NCBI GenBank assembly: GCA_964194845.1
Contig: CAXMNX010000007.1
Span: 1-21,782, forward strand
DNA length: 21,782 bases
Direction: 5' to 3'
Source of the DNA: CAXMNX01 sp964194845
GTDB taxonomy: Bacteria > Pseudomonadota > Alphaproteobacteria > Rhodobacterales > Rhodobacteraceae
The position numbers and the translations under genes are program-made. The notes beneath the pieces were generated by a model. The model did not search any database. It worked only from the letters and a program-made list of their open reading frames with translations, and was not told where the DNA came from. Each line of letters opens with the position of its first letter. Position 1 is the first letter of the stretch. Of this stretch, positions 1 to 7,498 are shown piece after piece.

Positions 1-76
1 GCGCAACGAGTCCGCCGAGCAGCGAGGCCGCCAAAGCCGTGGCCGTGGTGGTTGCCAAAAGGTGCGTCGTTTTCAT
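1..76 (-). CDS. Exported protein, N-terminal fragment (signal peptide only)
   Basis: Only the first 25 codons lie in the window; the gene runs off the left edge. The visible peptide starts MKTTHLLATTTATALAASLL and continues with small hydrophobic residues. This is a typical Sec signal peptide with a lysine in the n-region and a long Ala/Leu core. A strong Shine-Dalgarno sequence, GGGAGGAC, lies a few bases upstream of the ATG and fixes the start. The gene is divergent from the sulfatase at 351. In this setting a periplasmic solute-binding protein is a reasonable guess, but nothing of the mature protein is visible, so the function is unassigned. Confidence 0.75.
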   Translation of the reverse strand, partial: MKTTHLLATTTATALAASLLGGLVA

Positions 77-350
77 GATAGTCCTCCCTTAATTGCGCCA
101 TTTGAATCGGGTGGAATTATGAGTGACGGCGCAAAATCGCATCACAGCCAACCGCGATTCGTTATTCAAAGAGTACAGCAAAACATAGAAACAGCAGTCT
201 TTTTCGTTTAACGGCAGTCACCGACGTGCAAACGACGGACCTTGCTGGCCCCAGTTTTTCCAGCGGCAGTCCCGAGGCTGGAACGAACATCCCTATTGGC
301 GACTGAGAACGCGACGCGCTAGGTTCGTCTGAAATAGGGATACGTACGAC
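77..350. promoter_or_regulatory. Divergent intergenic region with leader inverted repeats
   Basis: This 274-bp stretch separates the divergent exported-protein and sulfatase genes and must hold both promoters. It is more AT-rich around 160-215 than the flanking genes. I could not pick a convincing -35/-10 pair on either strand. The last 70 bases carry the inverted repeats described separately (283-341). Confidence 0.5.
283..341 (+). promoter_or_regulatory. Interleaved inverted repeats in the sulfatase leader covering the ribosome binding site
   Basis: ATCCCTATT at 289-297 is the exact reverse complement of AATAGGGAT at 333-341, with 35 bases between them. The right arm contains AGGG, the only plausible Shine-Dalgarno for the ATG at 351. 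A second pair, ACGAAC at 283-288 and GTTCGT at 323-328, is also exact. The order is A-B-A'-B', so the two stems are interleaved rather than nested, as in a pseudoknot or a pair of alternative hairpins. Pairing of the 9-bp stem would hide the ribosome binding site. An operator for a DNA-binding protein is the alternative reading. No known riboswitch class is recognised. Confidence 0.4.
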
Positions 351-1889
351 ATGCGCGCGGTTTTATGTCTTTTTGACTCGCTCAATCGTTTGGCTCTTGG
401 CTGCTACGGCGGTGAAAGCATCAAGACCCCAAATTTCGACCGACTTGCTGCCCGTTCGATGGTCTTTGACAATCACTATGTCGGAAGTCTGCCTTGCATG
501 CCGGCTCGGCGAGACCTTCACACAGGTCGCTTGAATTTCATGCACCGCAGTTGGGGGCCACTTGAGCCGTTTGACAATTCGTTTCCGGCCTTGTTGGGCG
601 AACGTGGCGTTCACACTCATCTTGTGACCGACCATCTTCATTACTTCGAAGACGGCGGTTTCACCTACCACGGGCGATTCACAACGTATGATTTCATTAG
701 AGGCCAGGAGTATGACCCATGGAAGGCGATGGTTCAGCCACCGGTTGAGCGCCTTCGCGAAAAATATGCACAGCAACACTACCCGTTTGAAGAATTGAGT
801 TCCGGTGATCGGGGCGCGCGGCTGCGGATGCAGCACGCCATAAATTCTGAAACTTTCGTCGATGAGGCCGACTATCCGGGGCCTCGCTGTTTTGCCTCTG
901 CCTTCGAATTTCTCGACACCAATCGCAGTGCGGACGACTGGTTCATGATGTTAGAGTGCTTCGACCCACACGAGCCGTTTCAGTCCCCCTCACGCTTCAA
1001 GGAAGCCTTCAAAACGGGTTACAACGGCGGCATCCTCGACTGGCCGGTTTACGAGAAAGTCAGCGACTCCAAGGAAGAGATGGCCGAGATCCGCGCTAAC
1101 TATGCCGCACTTGTTGCTATGTGTGATGATTATTTCGGACGCCTTCTCGACTACTTCGACGACCACGATCTTTGGAAGGACACCGCTCTGATCCTGACCA
1201 CCGATCACGGATTTCTGCTGTCCGAACACGATTGGTGGGGGAAGAATCTGCAACCCTATTATCAGGAGATTTCTCACGTCCCACTAATGGTGCACGACCC
1301 TCGTAGTCCGCAAAATGCCGGAGTTCGGAACGCCAAGCTCACACAAACGCATGACTTGATGCCGGCGATCCTGGACATCTTCTATGTCCACCCTCCTTCC
1401 GAAGTGACCGGATCTTCGGTGCTCGGCTCAAGAGAACGCGACGTGGCCGTTTATGGAATGTTTGGCGGGCCAATTGGCGTGAATGACGGCAAATATGCAT
1501 ATTACATATATCCCGAAGACATCTTCGCGTCGGGCCTGCACGAATACACGCTCATGCCTACGCATATGAGGTCTATGTTTTCCACAGCCGAGATGCGGTC
1601 CGCGGAAATGGTCGGTCCATTCGACTTTACTAAAGAGATGCCAGTCATGAAAATCGATGCGCGGGCAGATGCGCGACGAATTCCAATCCACGACAACGCT
1701 AAGTTCCAAGATCTGGGAACACGCCTTTACGACTTAGATGCAGATCCGAAACAAAGCGCCCCTTTCCGCGACGCGGTGACCGAACTCCGGCTTCAGAAAT
1801 CTCTGGTTCAGTGCCTCGTCGACCACGATTGTCCGCCCGAAGTGTATGATCGTTTCGGGATCGCGTCCCGGGGCTCGAAGTCGCGATAA
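351..1889 (+). CDS. Type I sulfatase-family hydrolase (formylglycine-dependent)
   Basis: This 512-residue protein belongs to the alkaline phosphatase/sulfatase superfamily, which hydrolyses sulfate esters or, in some branches, phosphonate or phosphate esters. The sulfatase signature CMPAR is at residues 49-53, followed by RDLHTGR. Cys49 would be converted to formylglycine by a separate maturase not seen here. Likely metal and active-site residues are D9, D285-H286 (TTDHG), K298 and H309, with H207 in DPHEPF. The second N-terminal Asp of many arylsulfatases is Ser10 here. No signal peptide is visible, so it should act in the cytoplasm. The ATG follows AGGG at a good distance. It is divergent from an exported protein and convergent with the GDPD gene. 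The family is sure; a choice between sulfatase and phosphonate/phosphodiester hydrolase is not possible. Confidence 0.88.
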   Translation: MRAVLCLFDSLNRLALGCYGGESIKTPNFDRLAARSMVFDNHYVGSLPCMPARRDLHTGRLNFMHRSWGPLEPFDNSFPALLGERGVHTHLVTDHLHYFEDGGFTYHGRFTTYDFIRGQEYDPWKAMVQPPVERLREKYAQQHYPFEELSSGDRGARLRMQHAINSETFVDEADYPGPRCFASAFEFLDTNRSADDWFMMLECFDPHEPFQSPSRFKEAFKTGYNGGILDWPVYEKVSDSKEEMAEIRANYAALVAMCDDYFGRLLDYFDDHDLWKDTALILTTDHGFLLSEHDWWGKNLQPYYQEISHVPLMVHDPRSPQNAGVRNAKLTQTHDLMPAILDIFYVHPPSEVTGSSVLGSRERDVAVYGMFGGPIGVNDGKYAYYIYPEDIFASGLHEYTLMPTHMRSMFSTAEMRSAEMVGPFDFTKEMPVMKIDARADARRIPIHDNAKFQDLGTRLYDLDADPKQSAPFRDAVTELRLQKSLVQCLVDHDCPPEVYDRFGIASRGSKSR

Positions 1890-1924
1890 ACATGCCAGGG
1901 AAAGTTGGTCGTTAGCGGGAAGGA

Positions 1925-2641
1925 CTAGGACCCTGCCGCCGAGCGTTCTCGAACAATTGCTGCAATGTCCGGACGATCCACGTTGACCAAGTCCGGCTTG
2001 AGGGCTGCCAAGGCTTCCATCGCGCCAACCTCGTGCGTCTGATCGTAAATCATTGTTTGGACGCCGAGTTCACGGCATCTTGGCAACTCGGCAAGATCGT
2101 CCTTGGTCTGATCGAATTCGATTATCTGCGATTGGCAGTCCTCGACCGCCGCTTCGAGGGTCGAGAAATCGCAACGTCGAGCCATCAAAATAGCATTCGG
2201 CGCCAGCGCTCTTACTTTGCGCATCATCTGAGGATTCTCAGATCCGAAAAAACAACTCTGCATCATATCCGCGTCGGCAACTTCGTTCAGCATGGATTGC
2301 GGATCGGCATTCTTGGGCTCGACGTATAGTCCGCCGCCGCCCGTCCAGGCGAGGCTAAGCATCTCACTGAATAGTGGGATGCGCTGATGCCTGAATTTTG
2401 GGTCAAACCACGAGCCTGCGTCGAGTTCACACAGTTCGCCCCAGGTCAAATCGGCGATCGAACCGGATCCGTTGGTCGTTCGATCTATGGTCTTGTCATG
2501 CAGCACAACAAGGCGACCATCGGAAGATGTCCGCAGATCGAGCTCGACAAAGTCGTAGCGACGCTCGAAGCAGAGCCGAGCCGCGCAAAGCGTATTTTCC
2601 GGTGCAATTTGATTGGCGCCGCGGTGACAGACTATCCGCAC
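1925..2641 (-). CDS. Glycerophosphodiester phosphodiesterase (GDPD family)
   Basis: This 238-residue cytoplasmic-type GDPD would hydrolyse a glycerophosphodiester or related phosphodiester to glycerol-3-phosphate and an alcohol. The family motifs are in order: HRG at 6-8, PENT at 14-17, ELDL at 33-36, HD at 48-49, DRTTNG at 53-58 and VEPK at 107-110. This gives catalytic His6 and His48 and metal ligands Glu33, Asp35 and Glu108, all present. The start is GTG, supported by AGGAG eight bases upstream. There is no signal peptide, so the substrate must be imported. It is convergent with the sulfatase (35-bp gap) and divergent from the phosphorylase gene. The length is normal for short bacterial GDPDs. 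Confidence 0.9.
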   Translation of the reverse strand: MRIVCHRGANQIAPENTLCAARLCFERRYDFVELDLRTSSDGRLVVLHDKTIDRTTNGSGSIADLTWGELCELDAGSWFDPKFRHQRIPLFSEMLSLAWTGGGGLYVEPKNADPQSMLNEVADADMMQSCFFGSENPQMMRKVRALAPNAILMARRCDFSTLEAAVEDCQSQIIEFDQTKDDLAELPRCRELGVQTMIYDQTHEVGAMEALAALKPDLVNVDRPDIAAIVRERSAAGS

Positions 2642-2938
2642 TTCTTCGCTCCTAGAGCAGTTTTATGTGACACGTTTGCTTCGAACGTTACTCGCGTAAC
2701 ATTAGCCATGTAATCTCAAAGCAGTCATTTGCTGAGGTAAAATCTGTCGCGATACAAGTTGGTGTCAGAAAGTCGGCTTTTTGCCACCCGGTGAACACCG
2801 AGCGCGAAGGCAGACTTTGATTTTCCGATCATGTGCAAGAGAAGCCTTGGCGCGTTGGATCGGTTTGCATTGGCGTCTGAAAGAGCAATATTGCAAGATA
2901 ACTCAGAAAACCGATGAATAATCTTCGAGAAAAGAAAA
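2642..2938. promoter_or_regulatory. Divergent intergenic region between the GDPD and phosphorylase genes
   Basis: A 297-bp AT-richer spacer that must contain promoters for both directions. It contains the palindrome at 2684-2703, which lies closer to the GDPD start. No convincing coding frame runs through it: the minus-strand frames here lack ribosome binding sites and recognisable domains. No clear sigma70 promoter could be chosen by eye. Confidence 0.45.
2684..2703. promoter_or_regulatory. Imperfect 20-bp palindrome, possible operator
   Basis: The sequence AACGTTACTCGCGTAACATT has arms GTTAC/GTAAC around a TCGC centre. The arms extend to AA/TT after one C:A mismatch. It lies about 43 bp upstream of the GTG of the GDPD gene, a usual position for a repressor or activator site. 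No regulator gene lies next to it. This is a visual call; the binding protein is unknown. Confidence 0.35.
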
Positions 2939-3766
2939 ATGACGGACGCCCCGAAACCGCCAATTCTGAAAAACAAACATCACGATGCGGACTCGGCCTT
3001 TCGCCCTGAAAATTTGTTGCGCGAGGGACGGCGTCAGCGACAGGTTGCGGCCGGCCAAGTCCCTCATCTGTGCTTACTCGATCCGGACGGCGATATCGTA
3101 CGCTGGCTGATTGACCAGCGGCTTGCTCAACGCTGCCCGTTTTGGGCGTGCTATCACACCGATCTCTATACATTTGAATTCGGGGGACGTCGGGTTGGAG
3201 TGATTGGCAACGCTGTGGGCGCCTCATTTGCGGTATTGCTCGCCGAACAGTTGTTCGTCTCAGGCTGCAAACTTCTGATCAGCATCACGTCAGCTGGCCA
3301 GATCGCGCGGGATTTGCCCACTCCCTGTTTCGTGCTAATTGACAAAGCTCTGCGGGACGAGGGTACGAGCTATCATTATATGCCGCCATCAGATTTTGCC
3401 CACGCATCCGACGCGTTGCTGTCAGGGGTGGTGGATGCGTTTTCCAACTTAGAATTCTTGGTTGTGCAAGGCTCGATCTGGACCACTGATGCCCCTTACC
3501 GCGAAACCGAAGCTGCGATCGCGGCGAACCAAGCGCGTGGGATACTTGCAGTTGAGATGGAAGCGGCGGCTCTTTACGCCTTTGCCCAGGCCCGCAATCA
3601 GCCAGTCGTCTGTATTGCTCATATCACTAACCAATTGGCGAGGGACGGGGATGATTTCGAGAAAGGCGAGGCGGATGGGGCATTGGCAAGCCTTGCGGTC
3701 ATGAACGCTGTCGCCAACGCCCTCTTACAATCCAAATCAATTAAGATCAGGGGATCGCAAACGTGA
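2939..3766 (+). CDS. Nucleoside phosphorylase-family protein (PNP/UDP superfamily)
   Basis: This 275-residue protein resembles uridine phosphorylase and related enzymes that cleave the N-glycosidic bond of nucleosides. Base- and ribose-binding motifs are visible: TTDAPYRET at 182-190 and AVEMEAAALYAFA at 204-216, the latter matching the EMES/EMEAA ribose motif. DEGTSYHY is at 140-147. Two phosphate-binding arginines of E. coli Udp appear to be missing. No GDPxR motif is seen near the N-terminus, and the segment equivalent to LRIGTTGAIQ reads LISITSAGQI. It may therefore be a hydrolase or use an unusual acceptor. It overlaps the next gene by 4 bp (GTGA), so the two are translationally coupled and probably act in one pathway. 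Confidence 0.82.
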   Translation: MTDAPKPPILKNKHHDADSAFRPENLLREGRRQRQVAAGQVPHLCLLDPDGDIVRWLIDQRLAQRCPFWACYHTDLYTFEFGGRRVGVIGNAVGASFAVLLAEQLFVSGCKLLISITSAGQIARDLPTPCFVLIDKALRDEGTSYHYMPPSDFAHASDALLSGVVDAFSNLEFLVVQGSIWTTDAPYRETEAAIAANQARGILAVEMEAAALYAFAQARNQPVVCIAHITNQLARDGDDFEKGEADGALASLAVMNAVANALLQSKSIKIRGSQT

Positions 3767-4812
3767 CCATTCCAACCACGACGATTGGTGCCTACCCGAA
3801 ACCTGCCGACGCCCCGGTTCCAATGTGGAGCAATATGGGTGAGCAGAGGCGCGCGGCGCCGACCATGGTCTACGATGCCATGGTGGGGGACCAGTCAGCC
3901 GAAACGAAACGTACGCTCGACCGCATGACCATGGATGCGGTTCGCGAACAGGTGGATTGCGGAATCACCATTCCAACCGACGGTGAAATCCGTCGCGAAC
4001 ATTACGTCTATTATCACTGTAGGCATGTGTCGGGGATCGACTTCCGGCACCTTAGTGAACAAACCATGCGCGATGGAAGTTGGGTGGCCCGTGTCCCCAC
4101 AGTCACATCAAAACTGGAACCGTGTCCCTCTTTTTTGCCTGACGACTGGCGTGTTGCCCAGTCAGCGACCGATCGCGAGGTGAAGATAACGGTGCCGGGT
4201 CCGCTGACGATCAGCGACACAATTTCCGACGAATATTACACCAGCCGGCCAGAACTGGCCCGGGCGCTCGCCGATGTACTGAATATTGAAATAAGGCGCC
4301 TGGCCGAAGCTGGCTGCACGTGGATTCAGGTCGACGAGCCGTTGTTCGCGCGCCAGGTCGATGAGGCGCTTGCGTTCGGTGTCGAGTGTGTGGAGCGCTG
4401 CTTCGCCGGCGTCGGACCGCACGTCAACCGTGCAGTCCACATATGCTGTGGATATCCTGCCGGCCTCGACGATCCTCACCCCGCCAAAGCTGACTCAGCG
4501 AGCTATTTCGCTTTATCCAGCGCTCTCGACGCGGCCGATGTGGACGCCGTTTCCATCGAAGATGCTCATCGGCCCAATGATCTCAAGTTGCTGGAGTTGT
4601 TCGAACACACCACGATTATCCTAGGATTGATCGACATTGCCAAAAGCCACGTAGAGTCAGTTGACACTTTGCGCGCACGAATGCGCGCGGCCCTTGAACA
4701 CATTGACGCCGACCGGCTGATTGCGGCGCCCGATTGCGGTCTTGCGCTGCTGCCGCGGCATTTGGCCACGTCGAAGCTGCGAAATCTGGCGACCGCCGCG
4801 CAAAGCCTATAG
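3763..4812 (+). CDS. MetE C-terminal-like zinc methyltransferase
   Basis: This 349-residue protein has the fold of the C-terminal (catalytic) half of cobalamin-independent methionine synthase, without the N-terminal half. The zinc ligands expected of the family are all visible: His226 and Cys228 in HICCG, Glu266 in SIEDAH and Cys325 in PDCGL. The N-terminal TTIGAYPKP is the family's opening strand. The family transfers methyl or alkyl groups to a thiolate, usually homocysteine, but short members act on varied donors and acceptors. The start is GTG inside the stop of the phosphorylase gene, with AGGGG upstream. The coupling suggests removal or salvage of a methyl group from a nucleoside-like compound. 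Full-length MetE is about 750 residues, so this is a core-type protein and not a truncated MetE. Confidence 0.85.
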   Translation: MTIPTTTIGAYPKPADAPVPMWSNMGEQRRAAPTMVYDAMVGDQSAETKRTLDRMTMDAVREQVDCGITIPTDGEIRREHYVYYHCRHVSGIDFRHLSEQTMRDGSWVARVPTVTSKLEPCPSFLPDDWRVAQSATDREVKITVPGPLTISDTISDEYYTSRPELARALADVLNIEIRRLAEAGCTWIQVDEPLFARQVDEALAFGVECVERCFAGVGPHVNRAVHICCGYPAGLDDPHPAKADSASYFALSSALDAADVDAVSIEDAHRPNDLKLLELFEHTTIILGLIDIAKSHVESVDTLRARMRAALEHIDADRLIAAPDCGLALLPRHLATSKLRNLATAAQSL

Positions 4813-4957
4813 TACTCGAGAACGGTGGTGTCCGAGCAAACTGCCACTTACTAAACCAAATCGACGCATCTCCCCAGCTCGGATCGACCTGCCATGTCCA
4901 GTCAGTCGAGGCCGCTATCCGGCCAGGGATTCCGGGCAGTCTCTTTGTTGCGACCGT

Positions 4958-6058
4958 TCATGCTTCACTCGAATGGCCTGTGGTCAAAGCAGCTCTCTTT
5001 CCGATTTCCGCGCACGCCAAATCCATCGCTGGCCTAAGTGCATCAAGAGACGGCATCGCATACCTCTGCCCTGTGATTGAAAGCGGCGTGTGGTTGAGCA
5101 GCCGGCCGACAATCTCCTCCAACACTCCCGCCTCCATCGCCACTGTCGCAAATGTCCGGCGGTGGACATGCGGGCTCCACTCTAGGCGGCGCGGAGCTGA
5201 CAGCCGACCGTCTGGCCCTTGCGGAGAGGGAAACACCCACTTCCGATGCAGCTCCTGCACTGGCGCTAATATCTCATGGTGCAGCGGAAGGATCGGCAAA
5301 TCAAAACTCCTGCCGTTCTTCGTCATTGGAATGTGGATTCGATCCTCATGAACATGCGTCCATTCCAGCGTCAGCGCCTCCGTCTTACGGAGCCCTGTAA
5401 AGAGCAGCAGCCCGTAGAACACCCTGTGGATTGGGTTATCGAGGTGATCGATCGTTTGACGCCACGCTTTCAAGTTCTCGATCACCGTGCCGTTGGGTCG
5501 TTCTTCGAACCACTCGATCGCCATCGTCGGGCTTTCGGGCAGGTCGTGGATCCGCTTCGCATGGTTCCAAACCGTTCGAAACTACTTAAGCAAGTGGTTC
5601 GCGGTCGAAGGTGTTGCGGCAAGCTCCTGATGCCGCCGCACGACCATTGCTTTTGTTATTTCGTCCAGCGGCAACTTCATCCAGTCGCGAAGGTGCTTTT
5701 CGAACTGTTGGCGCAAGCCGGCTTTATGAGTTTCCGAGCGAAGCTTTGGCCGGGCCAGATACGCCTCTGTGGCATCCTGGAGTGTTGGCGCGCCGATCTG
5801 AATTACCCGCCCAGCGCCACGTCCCATCTCTAGTGCGAGGCCCAGAGCAGTCTGGCGTGCCGCCTGAGATGAGATCGTGGGATACCGGCCAATCAGAATG
5901 CGCTTGGTCTGGCCTCCAACGTCTTTTTGGAAGTACCAGGTCTTCGCACGTTTTCCGACGAAGAGCACGAAACCTTTGATCTCAGTATCCCAGTGCTTCT
6001 GTGTCCCGTCTTTCGACTGGGGCAACTTGTGCACGAATGTCTCGGTAATCTTTGCCAT
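4958..6058 (-). pseudogene. P4-type tyrosine integrase interrupted by one amber codon
   Basis: The frame encodes 158 residues, then TAG at 5584-5582, then 207 more residues in the same frame ending at 4958. The N-terminal part has the DUF4102-like arm-binding domain (TETFVHKLPQSKDG...GRYPTIS) and the start of a SAM-like core-binding domain. The C-terminal part is the catalytic domain. With the amber counted as residue 159, R224 (TGLRKTEA), K247, H297 and R300 (HVHRRTFAT), H323 (LNHT) and Y333 (QRYAMPS) are all present. The family reads smoothly across the break (ANHLLK-stop-FRTVWNHA), so this is a single nonsense change in an otherwise intact gene. The upstream Shine-Dalgarno is weak. It probably marks the edge of an integrated element; no tRNA or att repeat was found. 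Confidence 0.85.
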
Positions 6059-6159
6059 CTTTTTTTGTAGGTAATTTGTCGGTGCTAGAAGGAAACACTA
6101 TCCATCAACATGACACCAGATTGTATCCCGTCAGGGCCTTTGAGACAGATCGTGTTGTT

Positions 6160-6240
6160 TTGCTTAGCGAGAGTTTTCGGCCGAAGAGAAAGATCCGGAT
6201 TGTTCTGGATGGCCTACGCGGGAAGAGTACGATCTCCACG
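6160..6240 (+). mobile_element. Probable remnant of an IS3-family OrfA transposase
   Basis: On the plus strand, in the frame through 6181, the peptide KRKIRIVLDGLRGKSTIS is read at about 6184-6237. It closely resembles the N-terminal helix-turn-helix of IS3-family OrfA proteins, which commonly read KIRIVLDGLRGE.SIAELCRREGI. The similarity stops abruptly after TIS, and the following bases belong to the 3' flank of the tartrate dehydratase gene. No start codon, terminal repeat or remaining transposase is seen. The resemblance is from memory and short, so it is a moderate call. It lies just upstream of the broken integrase, which fits a decayed mobile region. Confidence 0.45.
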
Positions 6241-6259
6241 CAACAGGCGGGACACTTGC

Positions 6260-7429
6260 TCAGGTCTCTGTCGCCTCGCGCATGCAATCGATCAACGCCT
6301 TCTTACATTCGAAGCCAATTCCGGGTGCGTCCGGCAGGCAGATGCGACCATTCTCTACTTTCGTTTCGTCCGCAAAGCCGCCGAAGGGTGCGAAGACCTC
6401 GGGATAACTTTCGTTGCCGCCCAGCTTCAGACCCGCGGCGATGTTCAAAGAAAGCTGATGGCCGCCATGTGGCACCACGTTGCGGTTTGAAAACCCGTAT
6501 TCCGGCAACAGTGCAAGCGTCCGCAGATACTCAACGAGACCGTAAGATAACGCGCAGTCGAATTGCAGCCAGTCGCGATCCGGGCGCATGCCGCCGTGCC
6601 GCAGCAAGTTGCGCGCGTCCTGGTGGCTGAACAGATTTTCGCCGGTGGCCATCGGCCCCTCATAGTGCCGAGCAAGTTCGGCCTGCAGGGCATAGTCCAG
6701 CGGATCCCCGGCTTCTTCGTACCAGAACAGGCGATATTGGCTTAGCGCTTCGCCATAGGCGACGGCGGTATCGCGATTGAAGCGTCCGTTGGCATCCACG
6801 GCCAGGCACTTCCCGTCGCCCACGACTTCGAGAACAGCCTCAATCCGTCGCCGGTCCTCGTCGAGAGAGGCGCCGCCGATCTTCATCTTCACGACCTCGT
6901 AGCCCATACCCCGATAGCGACGCATTTCTTCCTGCAACTGGGCGTCGTCCTTGTCAGGGTAATAGTAGCCGCCAGCCGCATAAACGAAGACGTTGTCGTC
7001 GGCGGCGCCGTCGCCTTCTGTGTCGGCCAGAAAGCGCCAAAGCGGTACGCCGGCTATCTTGGCTACGGCATCCCAGACCGCCATATCGACCACACCCACG
7101 GCGACGGATCGCTCGCCATGGCCACCCGGTTTTTCATTGGTCATCATCGTGGCCCAGATCCGGCGCGGGTCGAGATTGTCGCCAACTTCGGTCAGCAGGC
7201 TCTCGGGCTTTGCGTCGCGCAATCGGGGCAGGAAGCGCTCATTCAGAAGGCCCGACGCCGCATAACGGCCGTTGGAATTGAAACCGTAGCCCACTACGGG
7301 CCGCCCGTCGCGCACCATGTCCGTCACGATGGCGACGACGCTGGCGGTCATTTTCGAGAAGTCGATATAGGCGTTCCTGATCGGAGAGGAGATTGGAACA
7401 ATGGCCTCTCGGATTTCGACAATTCGCAT
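6260..7429 (-). CDS. tarD: D(-)-tartrate dehydratase-like enolase-superfamily enzyme
   Basis: This 389-residue member of the mandelate racemase/enolase superfamily should dehydrate D(-)-tartrate, or a close hydroxy-acid, to oxaloacetate in the cytoplasm. The residues match the known Bradyrhizobium TarD with an offset of one: K181 and K183 (VVKMKIGG), metal ligands D212 (VDANGRF), E238 (WYEEAGDPLD) and E264 (ATGENLF), and H321 (VPHGGHQ). The block GGNESYPEVFAPFGGF also matches that branch. The start is the ATG at 7429, preceded by GGAGAGGG; the frame extends 17 codons further upstream but without a better site. The length equals TarD. It is the last gene of the operon, 69 bp after matB, with a small hairpin between them. 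No terminator is obvious downstream. Confidence 0.86.
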   Translation of the reverse strand: MRIVEIREAIVPISSPIRNAYIDFSKMTASVVAIVTDMVRDGRPVVGYGFNSNGRYAASGLLNERFLPRLRDAKPESLLTEVGDNLDPRRIWATMMTNEKPGGHGERSVAVGVVDMAVWDAVAKIAGVPLWRFLADTEGDGAADDNVFVYAAGGYYYPDKDDAQLQEEMRRYRGMGYEVVKMKIGGASLDEDRRRIEAVLEVVGDGKCLAVDANGRFNRDTAVAYGEALSQYRLFWYEEAGDPLDYALQAELARHYEGPMATGENLFSHQDARNLLRHGGMRPDRDWLQFDCALSYGLVEYLRTLALLPEYGFSNRNVVPHGGHQLSLNIAAGLKLGGNESYPEVFAPFGGFADETKVENGRICLPDAPGIGFECKKALIDCMREATET

Positions 7430-7469
7430 GAGTCCCTCTCCTATTTGGGATCGGCTTTTCTGCGGCCAA

Positions 7470-7491
7470 GCCTGGACCAACCAAACCAGGC
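7470..7491 (-). other. Intercistronic hairpin between matB and tarD
   Basis: GCCTGG at 7470-7475 pairs exactly with CCAGGC at 7486-7491 around a 10-base loop. It sits in the widest gap of the central operon. There is no U-tract after it on the minus strand, so it is more likely a weak processing or stability element than a terminator. Confidence 0.3.
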
Positions 7492-7498
7492 GACGCGA

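Noticed and set aside
2829..3227. A 132-codon minus-strand open frame upstream of the phosphorylase-like gene
   Set aside because: It is antisense to the phosphorylase gene, has low complexity and no plausible start site.
4734..5351. A 205-codon open frame on the plus strand across the MetE-like gene end and the integrase
   Set aside because: It overlaps the real 3' end of one gene and is antisense to the integrase catalytic domain; no family resemblance.
4813..6259. tRNA gene or att direct repeats flanking the integrase
   Set aside because: P4-type integrases usually sit beside a tRNA, but no cloverleaf or direct repeat could be found by eye here. The other end of the element is probably outside the window.
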